Shown here in pieces: positions 1 through 7,956 of a stretch of 35,779 nt of DNA (position 1 is its first letter; each line of letters opens with the position of its first letter). The stretch comes from Marinilabiliales bacterium. GTDB taxonomy: Bacteria; Bacteroidota; Bacteroidia; Bacteroidales; F082. The DNA is taken from contig PKTA01000158.1 in assembly GCA_002869365.1 (NCBI GenBank), forward strand, positions 1 through 35,779. The letters run 5' to 3'. The notes under the pieces were generated by a model. That model ran no database searches and was not told the DNA's origin. It was given only the letters and a program-made list of their open reading frames with translations. The position numbers and the translations under genes are program-made.

Positions 1-1
1 A

Positions 2-1360
2 TATAATAAAGATCAAATAAAGAAAAAGGTTTGGACCGACAATGATCAGGGGAATTTAATAGGTTTTATTCATGCTTCCAGCGATACTGAAGAAGGTAAT
101 TTAGTTGCTAATTCTGTATTCGAATACAAGATGAATAATCAGTTACCCAACAGTGATTTTGCTGTTTTGTATCGTACAAATGCGCAGTCGCGTTCAATGG
201 AGGAAGCCTTCAGAAAACTTAATATACCATATAAAATTTATGGAGGAACATCTTTTTATAACCGTAAGGAAATTAAAGATTTGCTGGCCTATTTTCGTCT
301 GGTAATTAATCATAATGATGAAGATTCGTTACAGAGATGTATAAATACTCCTGCTCGTGGTATCGGAAAAACCACAATAGAAAAAATTACTGTTGCTGCC
401 GACGAAAATTCGGTAAATATGTGGGAAATTATTAATGCCCCCTCACACTATGGATTAAATTTTAACTCAGGGATTACAACAAAACTTTCCAATTTTGTTA
501 CGCAGATAAAAAGTTTCACAGCAGAAATGAAGAAAAAAGAGGCTTATGATGCTGCTCATCATATTGCTGTTTCTTCAGGTATTTTAAAAATGTATCGCGA
601 TGAGGATACTCCAGAAGCTGTTAGTCGTGTTGAAAATATCGATGAATTACTAAACGGTATTAAAGAGTTCAGTGAAAAGGGTGCTGAGGCTAATATTGGT
701 GATCTGGAAAGTCAGGGTACTCTGGAAGAATTTATGCAGGATGTTGCTCTTCTTACTAATCAGGATAATGAAGATGAGGAAGACAACAATAAGGTAACAT
801 TAATGACTATTCACTCTGCAAAGGGTTTGGAGTTTCCGTATGTTTATGTTGTAGGTTTGGAAGAAAATTTATTCCCATCCATACAATCAATAAGTACAAG
901 ATCGGATTTGGAAGAGGAGCGCAGATTATTCTATGTAGCCATAACCCGTGCGGAAAGGCAGCTAACTCTTTGTTATGCTGAAAGCCGCTATAGATGGGGT
1001 CAGTTTACAATTACAGAGCCCAGTAGGTTTTTGGAAGAGATTAATGAAGATTTGATTGATAAACCGCGTAAGGTAATTAATGCAAGTCCTTTTGCCGAAA
1101 AGAAAACCAGCGAAACCAATATCCCATCCAGGCGAAACCTGAAATCAATTTCTTCTACAAATGGAGATAGTACTCCTTTTGCGGAATCAGATACTGCATC
1201 ACTGCAAACAGGCATGCAGGTAGAACATCCAAAATTTGGTAAAGGAAAAGTTCTTACTGTTGAAGGTAATGGACCCAATAAAAAGGCAACAGTGTTTTTT
1301 AATGGCATAGGCCAGAAAAGTTTGTTACTTAGGTTTGCCAAATTAAAAATTCTGGGATAA
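2..1360 (+). CDS. pcrA: ATP-dependent DNA helicase PcrA/UvrD, C-terminal part (5' end outside window)
   Basis: Superfamily 1A 3'-5' DNA helicase acting in nucleotide-excision repair and in clearing stalled forks. The reading frame is open from base 2, so the gene starts upstream of the window; the first ATG at 131 is internal. Visible: the ARTNAQSR-like helicase segment (YRTNAQSR, near 166-190), motif V (TIHSAKGLEFP, near 805-840), motif VI (EERRLFYVAITRAE, near 915-955) and a C-terminal Tudor-like RNA-polymerase/DNA-binding tail (HPKFGKGKV near 1225-1255) typical of PcrA rather than Rep. The N-terminal Walker A region is not in the window. No terminator-like hairpin is seen downstream. Family assignment is secure; PcrA versus UvrD naming is convention. 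Confidence 0.95.
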   Translation, partial: YNKDQIKKKVWTDNDQGNLIGFIHASSDTEEGNLVANSVFEYKMNNQLPNSDFAVLYRTNAQSRSMEEAFRKLNIPYKIYGGTSFYNRKEIKDLLAYFRLVINHNDEDSLQRCINTPARGIGKTTIEKITVAADENSVNMWEIINAPSHYGLNFNSGITTKLSNFVTQIKSFTAEMKKKEAYDAAHHIAVSSGILKMYRDEDTPEAVSRVENIDELLNGIKEFSEKGAEANIGDLESQGTLEEFMQDVALLTNQDNEDEEDNNKVTLMTIHSAKGLEFPYVYVVGLEENLFPSIQSISTRSDLEEERRLFYVAITRAERQLTLCYAESRYRWGQFTITEPSRFLEEINEDLIDKPRKVINASPFAEKKTSETNIPSRRNLKSISSTNGDSTPFAESDTASLQTGMQVEHPKFGKGKVLTVEGNGPNKKATVFFNGIGQKSLLLRFAKLKILG

Positions 1361-1428
1361 AATTATCTTATTCTATGTCATTTATGTTAAACAGCCTTAA
1401 ATACCGTACTTTATAAACAAATATTAAG

Positions 1429-1436
1429 TACTTTTG
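1429..1436 (+). promoter_or_regulatory. Possible -7 box (TACTTTTG) upstream of the DUF4290/murA pair
   Basis: The octamer fits the Bacteroidota housekeeping -7 consensus TAnnTTTG and lies 45 bases before the DUF4290 start, in the only non-coding gap (1361-1481) before that gene. I do not see a convincing TTTG -33 element at the usual 19-21 base spacing, so this is a weak call made from one half-site. Confidence 0.4.
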
Positions 1437-1481
1437 CACAATAATTATTACAAGAAACACTTAGTTTAGTAAAGGAAAGAA

Positions 1482-2117
1482 ATGGAATATAATACAAAAA
1501 GAGAAATAATGGCTATTCCTGAATACGGAAGGAATATCCATAAAATGATAGATTATTGTATAAGCATCGAAGACAGAGAAAAGCGCACTAAAACTGCTCA
1601 TGCAATTGTAAAAGTTATGGGGCAAATGAATACTCCAAATTCAAAAGGAAATGATTTTGAACACAAACTTTGGGATCATTTATTTATAATGTCAGGATTT
1701 AATCTTGATATAGATTCACCTTTTCCTGCTCCAAAAAAGGATGAGATAAGTAAAAAGCCAGACAGACTTGCATATTCAAAAAGTGAGGCTAATTACCCTC
1801 ATTATGGTAAACATATTGAAAGGATTATATCTGCTGTTGCCGACATGGAAGAAGGTGATAAAAAAGATGCAATTGTGCTTTCTATTTCCAATTTCCTTAA
1901 AAAAGCATATTTAAACTGGAACAGGGATTCGGTTAATGATGAAACTATACTTAAAAATTTAGAAGAACTATCGAAAGGTAAACTAATTTTGAAGGAAGAC
2001 TATAACCTGATTTCATCTGCAGAAGCTCTTGCAAAACCCAAAAAACAAAAAAATATCGTTAATAAGAAAGTTTCTCAACAAAAGCCATCTAAGAAAAAAT
2101 ACAAAAGAAGATTTTAG
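1482..2117 (+). CDS. DUF4290 domain-containing protein
   Basis: 211-residue soluble protein of a Bacteroidota-restricted family of unknown function. The recognisable part is the N-terminal half: residues 1-85 with the tract YNTKREIMAIPEYGRNIHKM and the later FEHKLWDHLFIMS segment, which are hallmarks of DUF4290 as I know it. The last 25 residues are very lysine-rich, which could bind nucleic acid or acidic partners, but that is only inference. No signal peptide or membrane segment. The stop is followed two bases later by the murA start, so the two are almost certainly co-transcribed and may be translationally coupled. The same order (DUF4290 then murA) is common in this phylum and suggests, without proving, a role tied to cell-wall synthesis or its control. 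Confidence 0.88.
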   Translation: MEYNTKREIMAIPEYGRNIHKMIDYCISIEDREKRTKTAHAIVKVMGQMNTPNSKGNDFEHKLWDHLFIMSGFNLDIDSPFPAPKKDEISKKPDRLAYSKSEANYPHYGKHIERIISAVADMEEGDKKDAIVLSISNFLKKAYLNWNRDSVNDETILKNLEELSKGKLILKEDYNLISSAEALAKPKKQKNIVNKKVSQQKPSKKKYKRRF

Positions 2118-2119
2118 AA

Positions 2120-3424
2120 ATGGGTTCTTTCAGGATTAAAGGCGGAAAGAGTTTATCGGGCAGCATTAAACCACAGGGTGCTAAAAATGAAGCCTTGCAA
2201 ATTATTTGTGCCGTTTTACTCACAAATGAGGATGTTGTTATTTCTAATGTTCCCGATATCAGGGATGTAAATAAACTTATAGATTTATTAAAAGGACTGG
2301 GAGTTAAAGTTGATAAACTTGCTGATAACGAGTTTGTTTTCAACGCATCTAATGTAGATATTAGTAAAGTTTATACTCCTGAATATTATAAAAATGCTTC
2401 CAGTATCAGAGGAAGTGTTATGCTTCTTGGACCAATGATTGCTCGTTTTGGAAAAGGTTTTCTACCACAACCAGGGGGAGATAAAATTGGAAGAAGGAGG
2501 TTGGACACTCATTTCACAGGACTTCAAAAATTAGGAGCACAATTTAGTTATGATGAACATGAACAGTGTTATCATATAAATGCTGATAAACTTACTGGTG
2601 CAGAAATGTTACTCGAAGAAGCATCTGTAACAGGAACTGCTAACATTCTTATGGCAGCTGTTTTAGCCAAGGGTAAAACAACAATTTTTAATGCGGCTTG
2701 TGAACCTTATTTGGTACAATTGAGTAAAATGCTCAATAGAATGGGAGCCAAAATTGAAGGAATAGGATCTAATTTATTGAAGATAGAGGGTGTAGAAAAA
2801 CTTCATGGTACAAACCATACTATGCTTGCTGATATGATAGAGGTTGGAAGTTTTATTGGTCTTGCAGCAATGACGAGATCGGAACTTACAATTAGCGATG
2901 TAAAACTTGATGACCTTGGATTAATACCTACTGTTTTTAGAAGACTTGGAGTTAAAGTAGTCCAAAAAGGAAACGATATATTTATCCCTAAACAGGAAAA
3001 TTATAGTATAGAAAACTATATTGATGGCTCAATTATGAGCATTGCTGATGCCCCTTGGCCTGGTTTTACACCTGACTTAATTAGTATAGTTTTAGTTGTT
3101 GCAACCCAAGCCAACGGAAGTGTTTTAATTCATCAGAAAATGTTTGAGAGTCGTTTGTTTTTTGTTGATAAACTGATAGATATGGGGGCCAGAATTATTT
3201 TGTGTGACCCTCATAGAGCAACTGTTATCGGCTTAAATCATGAGTTTCCTTTCAAGGGAATAAAAATGACATCTCCTGACATCAGAGCCGGAGTAGCATT
3301 GCTTATTGCAGCCCTTTCTGCAACAGGAACAAGCATAATCGATAATATCGAACAGATTGACCGTGGATATCAAAATATCGATCAGAGGTTAAGACAACTT
3401 GGTGCTGAAATAGAAAGGGTTTAA
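2120..3424 (+). CDS. murA: UDP-N-acetylglucosamine 1-carboxyvinyltransferase MurA
   Basis: Catalyses the first committed step of peptidoglycan synthesis, transfer of enolpyruvate from PEP to UDP-GlcNAc in the cytoplasm. 434 residues, the normal length; two EPSP-synthase-like lobes. Visible: the substrate Lys-Asn pair at residues 22-23 (GAKNEALQ), the active-site loop LPQPGGDKIG (residues 115-124), and the FTPD segment corresponding to the catalytic Asp of the family. The loop position occupied by the nucleophilic, fosfomycin-alkylated Cys115 in E. coli MurA is Asp121 here (codon 2480-2482). Cys-to-Asp MurA enzymes are known to be active and fosfomycin-insensitive, so a normal function with intrinsic drug tolerance is expected. 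Starts two bases after the DUF4290 stop. Confidence 0.97.
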   Translation: MGSFRIKGGKSLSGSIKPQGAKNEALQIICAVLLTNEDVVISNVPDIRDVNKLIDLLKGLGVKVDKLADNEFVFNASNVDISKVYTPEYYKNASSIRGSVMLLGPMIARFGKGFLPQPGGDKIGRRRLDTHFTGLQKLGAQFSYDEHEQCYHINADKLTGAEMLLEEASVTGTANILMAAVLAKGKTTIFNAACEPYLVQLSKMLNRMGAKIEGIGSNLLKIEGVEKLHGTNHTMLADMIEVGSFIGLAAMTRSELTISDVKLDDLGLIPTVFRRLGVKVVQKGNDIFIPKQENYSIENYIDGSIMSIADAPWPGFTPDLISIVLVVATQANGSVLIHQKMFESRLFFVDKLIDMGARIILCDPHRATVIGLNHEFPFKGIKMTSPDIRAGVALLIAALSATGTSIIDNIEQIDRGYQNIDQRLRQLGAEIERV

Positions 3425-3606
3425 ACTAACAACTAACAGTTAAAAACTAAATTTAGAAATTATCATTTAGTTGTGTAAGCCATTTATAATTCTGACATAT
3501 TAAAGCCTTAATTTAATTCAATAAACTTATAATTTTAGCGCACTTATAACTTTAGGCACTTATTACTTTAATAACTGTCAATATGACTGTTTTTAATGCT
3601 TGGCAA

Positions 3607-3614
3607 TATATTTG
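3607..3614 (+). promoter_or_regulatory. Possible -7 box (TATATTTG) upstream of grpE-dnaJ
   Basis: The octamer fits TAnnTTTG and lies 36 bases upstream of the grpE ATG, inside the 226-base gap 3425-3650. The rest of the gap is AT-rich; an 8-base inverted repeat (3429-3436 with 3467-3474) just after murA might be a weak terminator but has no T-tract. I see no CIRCE-type repeat or good -33 element, so heat-shock control cannot be read from this sequence. Confidence 0.35.
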
Positions 3615-3650
3615 TTTGGCACAAATACCTAATTAATTTTAGAAAATACC

Positions 3651-4262
3651 ATGGGAAAAAAAGAAAAAGAAAATATTAATACAGAAGACAATCACCTTGA
3701 GGATGTAAGTTTCGAGGATCAAACTGACGAAAATATTGAAGATCAGTCTGAAGGTAAAGAAAAGGGAAAGAAGTCGAAGAAGAAATCCAAATCTGCAAAA
3801 AAATCCGATAATGAATTGCTTGCAGAATATGAGGAGAAATGTAATGAGCTTAATGATAAGTATTTACGACTTTATTCTGAATTCGATAATTACCGTAAAC
3901 GTACTAGTAAGGAAAGGTTAGATTTATTAAAAACTGCCTCACAGGACATAATGATTGAACTATTACCTGTACTCGACGATTTCGACAGAGCCTTTGTTGC
4001 TATGAGTGACAATAATGCACAAGAAGAGTCGGTAAAAGGAGTTGAATTAATATTTAATAAATTATTTACCATATTAAGTCAAAAAGGCTTAGAACCTTTG
4101 GAAGCTCAGGGAAAGGAATTTGATACAGACTTTCATGAGGCCATTACGAATATTCCGGCACCAAGTGAGGATATGAAAGGAAAGGTAATTGATGTAGTAC
4201 AAAAAGGCTATTTGTTGAACGGGAAAATAATTAGGTTCGCTAAGGTAGTAGTAGGTAATTAA
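3651..4262 (+). CDS. grpE: Nucleotide exchange factor GrpE
   Basis: Cytoplasmic co-chaperone that releases ADP from DnaK. 203 residues. The first 55 residues are low-complexity, acidic and then lysine/serine-rich, as is common for GrpE. Residues about 55-115 form the long dimerising helix ([20 protein letters not shown] and [12 protein letters not shown]), followed by the DnaK-contacting beta-domain with the family signature [13 protein letters not shown] and [16 protein letters not shown]. dnaJ starts 14 bases after the stop, so the two are in one operon; dnaK is not in the window, which is usual in this phylum. Confidence 0.97.
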   Translation: MGKKEKENINTEDNHLEDVSFEDQTDENIEDQSEGKEKGKKSKKKSKSAKKSDNELLAEYEEKCNELNDKYLRLYSEFDNYRKRTSKERLDLLKTASQDIMIELLPVLDDFDRAFVAMSDNNAQEESVKGVELIFNKLFTILSQKGLEPLEAQGKEFDTDFHEAITNIPAPSEDMKGKVIDVVQKGYLLNGKIIRFAKVVVGN

Positions 4263-4276
4263 TAACAATATTTTAC

Positions 4277-5437
4277 ATGAGCAAAAGGGATTATTACGAC
4301 ATACTGGGAGTTTCTAAAAATGCTACTGCCGATGAGTTGAAAAAAGCTTATCGCAAAATGGCTATAAAATATCATCCTGATAAAAATCCGGACAATAAAG
4401 AGGCAGAAGAAAAATTTAAGGAAGCAGCCGAAGCTTACGAAGTTTTGCGTGATCCGCAGAAGAAGGCACGTTACGATCAATATGGTCATGCCGGCATGTC
4501 GGGTTCAGCAGGATTTGGCGGTGGTGGCGGAGGTATGTCAATGGATGACATATTCAGTCATTTTGGAGATATTTTCGGTGGCGCTTTCGGCGGAGGTGGC
4601 TTCGGGGGCGGATTCAGCAGCCAGGGAGGAAGACGAACCCGCGTAAATCGTGGTTCAAACCTGAGAGTAAAAGTAAAGCTTACCCTGCCGGAAATTGCTA
4701 ATGGCGTTGAGAAAAAGATAAAACTTAAAAAATATGTTCCCTGTGATTCTTGTAATGGTAGCGGTGCTGAGCGCGGAAGTGGTAAGTCGACATGTACAAC
4801 ATGTAATGGCCATGGTCAGGTAAGGCAGGTTACCAATACTTTCCTGGGACAAATGCAAACAACTTCTACTTGTCCTACTTGTAATGGTGAAGGGGAAATA
4901 ATCACTAATAAATGTAATGTTTGCCACGGAAATGGTATAGTAAAAGGTGATGATGTAGTTTCCATAAAAATCCCAGCCGGCGTTGCCGAGGGTATGCAAC
5001 TTTCTGTAAGCGGTAAGGGTAATCATGCTGCACGTGGAGGTGTTCCCGGTGATTTATTGGTACAAATAGTGGAGGAGGAGCATCCTGATTTAATTAGAGA
5101 TGAAAATAATCTCCTTTACGACCTATATATCAATTTTGTTGATGCTGCTCTTGGTACAACAGTGGAAGTACCTACCATTGATTCGAAAGCTAGAATAAAA
5201 ATTACACCTGGTACTCAGGGAGGCAAAGTACTTCGACTTAAAGGTAAAGGAATACCCGATGTAAACGGTTATGGCAGAGGAGATATTCTTGTAAATGTAA
5301 ATATCTGGACTCCCAGAACTTTAAGCAAAGAAGAGGCGGAAATACTTGAAAAACTTAGAAATTCTCCTAACTTTAAACCTGCACCAAGTGCAAAGGATAG
5401 AAGTTATTTCGATAGAATGAGAGAGTTTTTTAGTTAG
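4277..5437 (+). CDS. dnaJ: Chaperone protein DnaJ (type I Hsp40)
   Basis: Stimulates DnaK ATPase and delivers unfolded substrates. 386 residues with all four type I regions in order: J-domain (1-70) with the HPD tripeptide at residues 33-35, a Gly/Phe-rich segment (about 75-120) dense in GGG and FGG, a zinc-binding domain with four CxxCxGxG repeats ([32 protein letters not shown]), and the two C-terminal substrate-binding beta-domains. Full length and intact. Partner of the grpE gene immediately upstream. Confidence 0.98.
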   Translation: MSKRDYYDILGVSKNATADELKKAYRKMAIKYHPDKNPDNKEAEEKFKEAAEAYEVLRDPQKKARYDQYGHAGMSGSAGFGGGGGGMSMDDIFSHFGDIFGGAFGGGGFGGGFSSQGGRRTRVNRGSNLRVKVKLTLPEIANGVEKKIKLKKYVPCDSCNGSGAERGSGKSTCTTCNGHGQVRQVTNTFLGQMQTTSTCPTCNGEGEIITNKCNVCHGNGIVKGDDVVSIKIPAGVAEGMQLSVSGKGNHAARGGVPGDLLVQIVEEEHPDLIRDENNLLYDLYINFVDAALGTTVEVPTIDSKARIKITPGTQGGKVLRLKGKGIPDVNGYGRGDILVNVNIWTPRTLSKEEAEILEKLRNSPNFKPAPSAKDRSYFDRMREFFS

Positions 5438-5467
5438 TTGAATTCACCAGGATAAAATATTTTCTAA

Positions 5468-6394
5468 ATGTATGCACTTGAGGCACTAAACGTTAGTAAA
5501 ACTTATATAAATCATAAAGCACTTGATGATGTAAGCATTCAGGTTGCAGATCAGAGTATCTTCGGATTACTTGGTCCCAATGGAGCAGGTAAAACTACCC
5601 TAATCAGAATAATTAACCAGATATCGGTTATGGATGAGGGTAAAATTCTTCTCAACGGGAAAAAAATAAAACCCTCAGACACCTCATTAATAGGTTATCT
5701 TCCGGAGGAAAGAGGCCTTTATAAAAAAATGAAAGTTGGGGAGCAGGCGGTTTATCTTGCTCAACTAAAGGGTCTTAAGCGTAATGATGCCACTCGCGAA
5801 CTTAAAAAATGGTTCGAAAAATTCGAAATTGGTGGCTGGTGGAATAAAAAGGTAGAAGAACTTTCTAAAGGTATGCAACAAAAAGTGCAATTTATTGCAA
5901 CGGTAATGCACCACCCCAAATTACTAATCTTCGATGAACCTTTTAGTGGTTTCGATCCAATAAATGTTAATCTGCTTAAGCAGGAAATTTTAAATCTGCG
6001 TGATGAGGGTGCAACAGTTATTTTCTCAACCCATAACATGGCTTCAGTTGAGGAACTCTGCGATAATATTGCACTTATTAATAAGTCGAAGGTTATTTTA
6101 TCGGGAGAAATTAGTGAGGTTAAAGAAAAGTATAAACCTAATATTTATAAAATTGATTATAAGCCTTTAGGCGAAATCAGCCTTGATAATACGAAGTTTG
6201 AAATTGTTTCAACAGAAACTTTTAAGGGAATTAATTCATCTAAAATAAGATTGTTAAATGGTTCGGATTCGACAGACTTGATCGACAAGATGAATTCACA
6301 ATGTGAAATAAAATCCTTTAACGAAATATTACCAAGTATAAACGATATTTTTATCAGTGAAGTGGAAGGAACGGATATTTCTGCCCGATATTAA
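5468..6394 (+). CDS. ABC transporter ATP-binding protein, NatA-like
   Basis: 308-residue ATPase subunit of an ABC-2 type exporter. Walker A GPNGAGKTT at residues 36-44, signature LSKGMQQK, Walker B with LLIFDEPFSGFDP, and a switch His in STHNMASVEELC. The roughly 80 residues after the nucleotide-binding domain form the C-terminal extension (DUF4162-like) seen in NatA-type ATPases. The permease gene begins 28 bases downstream, so the pair forms one exporter. NatA of Bacillus is a sodium exporter subunit, but the substrate cannot be told from sequence here. Begins 30 bases after dnaJ. Confidence 0.93.
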   Translation: MYALEALNVSKTYINHKALDDVSIQVADQSIFGLLGPNGAGKTTLIRIINQISVMDEGKILLNGKKIKPSDTSLIGYLPEERGLYKKMKVGEQAVYLAQLKGLKRNDATRELKKWFEKFEIGGWWNKKVEELSKGMQQKVQFIATVMHHPKLLIFDEPFSGFDPINVNLLKQEILNLRDEGATVIFSTHNMASVEELCDNIALINKSKVILSGEISEVKEKYKPNIYKIDYKPLGEISLDNTKFEIVSTETFKGINSSKIRLLNGSDSTDLIDKMNSQCEIKSFNEILPSINDIFISEVEGTDISARY

Positions 6395-6422
6395 ACAGAT
6401 GATGATAATAAAATAAAAAGTC

Positions 6423-7733
6423 GTGAATAAAATTTTTCTAATCATACAACGTGAATATCTCAGCAGGGTGAGAAAAAAGTCGTTTATTATAATGACTATT
6501 CTTGGACCTGTATTGATGGCAGCCATGGTAATTCTTCCGGCATTTCTTGCCGATTGGAGCGAAGCAACCCAAAAAAATGTTGCTGTACTGGATGAAACAG
6601 GCTGGTATTACGAGAAATTTAAAGACCAGGATAATATTAGTTTTTATCATGTTCACAACGATTTGGAAACTGATAAAGAAAAGGCACTTTACGAAAAAGG
6701 CGACTTATTACTCTATATTCCTAAAACTGAGCTGAATATTCCTGTGTATGCTGAATTATTCTCCACCAAGCAGGCAGGATTAAATTTAACGTCTTATATA
6801 AAGTCGGTAATGAAAACCGAAGCAGAAAACAAAAAATTACTTGCTTCCGGTATCGATCCTAAAGTAATAAAATCATCAAAAGTTAATATCAACCTTTCAA
6901 CAATACGTGTTGAGGAAGGTGGTGTAGAAAAGAAAAGTAATACCGAAGTTGAAGTTGGGCTTGCAATTTTCGCAGGATTGATGATTTATTTTTTCATTTT
7001 CATGTTTGGAGCGCAGGTCCTAAAAGGTGTTATGGAAGAAAAACAAAACCGTATAGTAGAAGTAATTCTTGCATCGGTAAAACCTTTCCAGTTAATGATG
7101 GGGAAAATAGTTGGCATTGCCCTGGTAGGACTTACTCAATTCCTTTTATGGATAGTTCTTACGGGTGTGTTTTTAGGTATTTTCCAATCGGGAATATTTG
7201 GTGGAAATACTGATGCATTGAGTATGTTTTCATCACAAAGTCAAATAGCAAATACTGCTACACCAGTTAATGGAGCAGATCCTTTTGCCATGGTTACTGA
7301 AATAATTACAAGTATAAATTTCAAAACCATGATATTCAGTTTCTTATTTTATTTCCTTGGTGGATATTTACTGTTTGCTTCATTATTTGCGGCTATTGGT
7401 GGTGCTGTCGATCATGATGCAGATACACAACAGTTTATGTTCCCGGTTTCAATACCTTTAATATTTTCTGTTGCATTATCGGGATTAATTATTAATCAGC
7501 CTGATAGTAATTTATCGGTTTTCCTATCCATGTTCCCTCTAACATCGCCGGTAATTATGATGATTCGTATTCCTTTCGGAGTTCCCATTTGGCAGTTAGC
7601 CACTTCTATGAGCCTGCTTATTGTTGGTTTTGTAATCTCAACATGGATGGCTGGAAAAATATATCGTACAGGTATTCTAATGTATGGACAGAAAGTTAAT
7701 TATGCCATAATGTGGAAGTGGTTGAGACACTGA
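6423..7733 (+). CDS. ABC transporter permease, NatB-like (ABC-2 family)
   Basis: 436-residue inner-membrane permease, partner of the ATPase just upstream. Starts at GTG 6423; the sequence from there (NKIFLIIQREYLSRVRKKSF) is the normal N-terminus of this family, so the GTG is credible. One membrane segment near residues 21-43, a large extracytoplasmic loop to about 175, then five or so membrane segments to the C-terminus, with the conserved MEEKQNRIVEVILASVKPFQ motif of NatB-type permeases. It is the only clear complete gene here other than the broken secD frame to end in TGA. Cargo unknown. Confidence 0.9.
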   Translation: MNKIFLIIQREYLSRVRKKSFIIMTILGPVLMAAMVILPAFLADWSEATQKNVAVLDETGWYYEKFKDQDNISFYHVHNDLETDKEKALYEKGDLLLYIPKTELNIPVYAELFSTKQAGLNLTSYIKSVMKTEAENKKLLASGIDPKVIKSSKVNINLSTIRVEEGGVEKKSNTEVEVGLAIFAGLMIYFFIFMFGAQVLKGVMEEKQNRIVEVILASVKPFQLMMGKIVGIALVGLTQFLLWIVLTGVFLGIFQSGIFGGNTDALSMFSSQSQIANTATPVNGADPFAMVTEIITSINFKTMIFSFLFYFLGGYLLFASLFAAIGGAVDHDADTQQFMFPVSIPLIFSVALSGLIINQPDSNLSVFLSMFPLTSPVIMMIRIPFGVPIWQLATSMSLLIVGFVISTWMAGKIYRTGILMYGQKVNYAIMWKWLRH

Positions 7734-7882
7734 GACTTGAGTTAGAACTAATTACTGTAGAGTGAATACTGTAGGATGATGAATTATGATTTACATGTGA
7801 TATACACAAAATCAGCAAAATGACAAATTATGAATATAATAAATAACAAATTACACCTATTATGTAAATTGTAATATTAAAA

Positions 7883-7913
7883 TTGTTAAATGTCAAATAT
7901 TATTCTAATTTTG
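7883..7913 (+). promoter_or_regulatory. Likely promoter of secDF (TTG and TAATTTTG)
   Basis: The -7 box TAATTTTG (7906-7913) fits TAnnTTTG exactly, and TTG at 7883-7885 sits 20 bases upstream, the usual -33 distance in Bacteroidota. The secDF ATG follows 43 bases later. The rest of gap 7734-7956 is AT-rich; it contains a short imperfect direct repeat (two copies of ACTGTAG near 7755-7775) of no obvious role. Confidence 0.6.
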
Positions 7914-7956
7914 CACCCTCAAAAATTTGAAGTAAAATAATTAATAAAGTTTACAA

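Noticed and set aside
4500-4625. Glycine-rich repeat region as a mobile or tandem repeat
   Set aside because: It is the normal Gly/Phe-rich region of DnaJ.
4655-5026. Minus-strand ORF of 123 codons inside dnaJ
   Set aside because: It is antisense to the zinc-finger region of an intact dnaJ and has no family features; a shadow frame.
7740-7780. Short direct repeats (ACTGTAG) as a regulatory or attachment site
   Set aside because: Only two imperfect copies in AT-rich sequence; no integrase, tRNA or mobile gene nearby.
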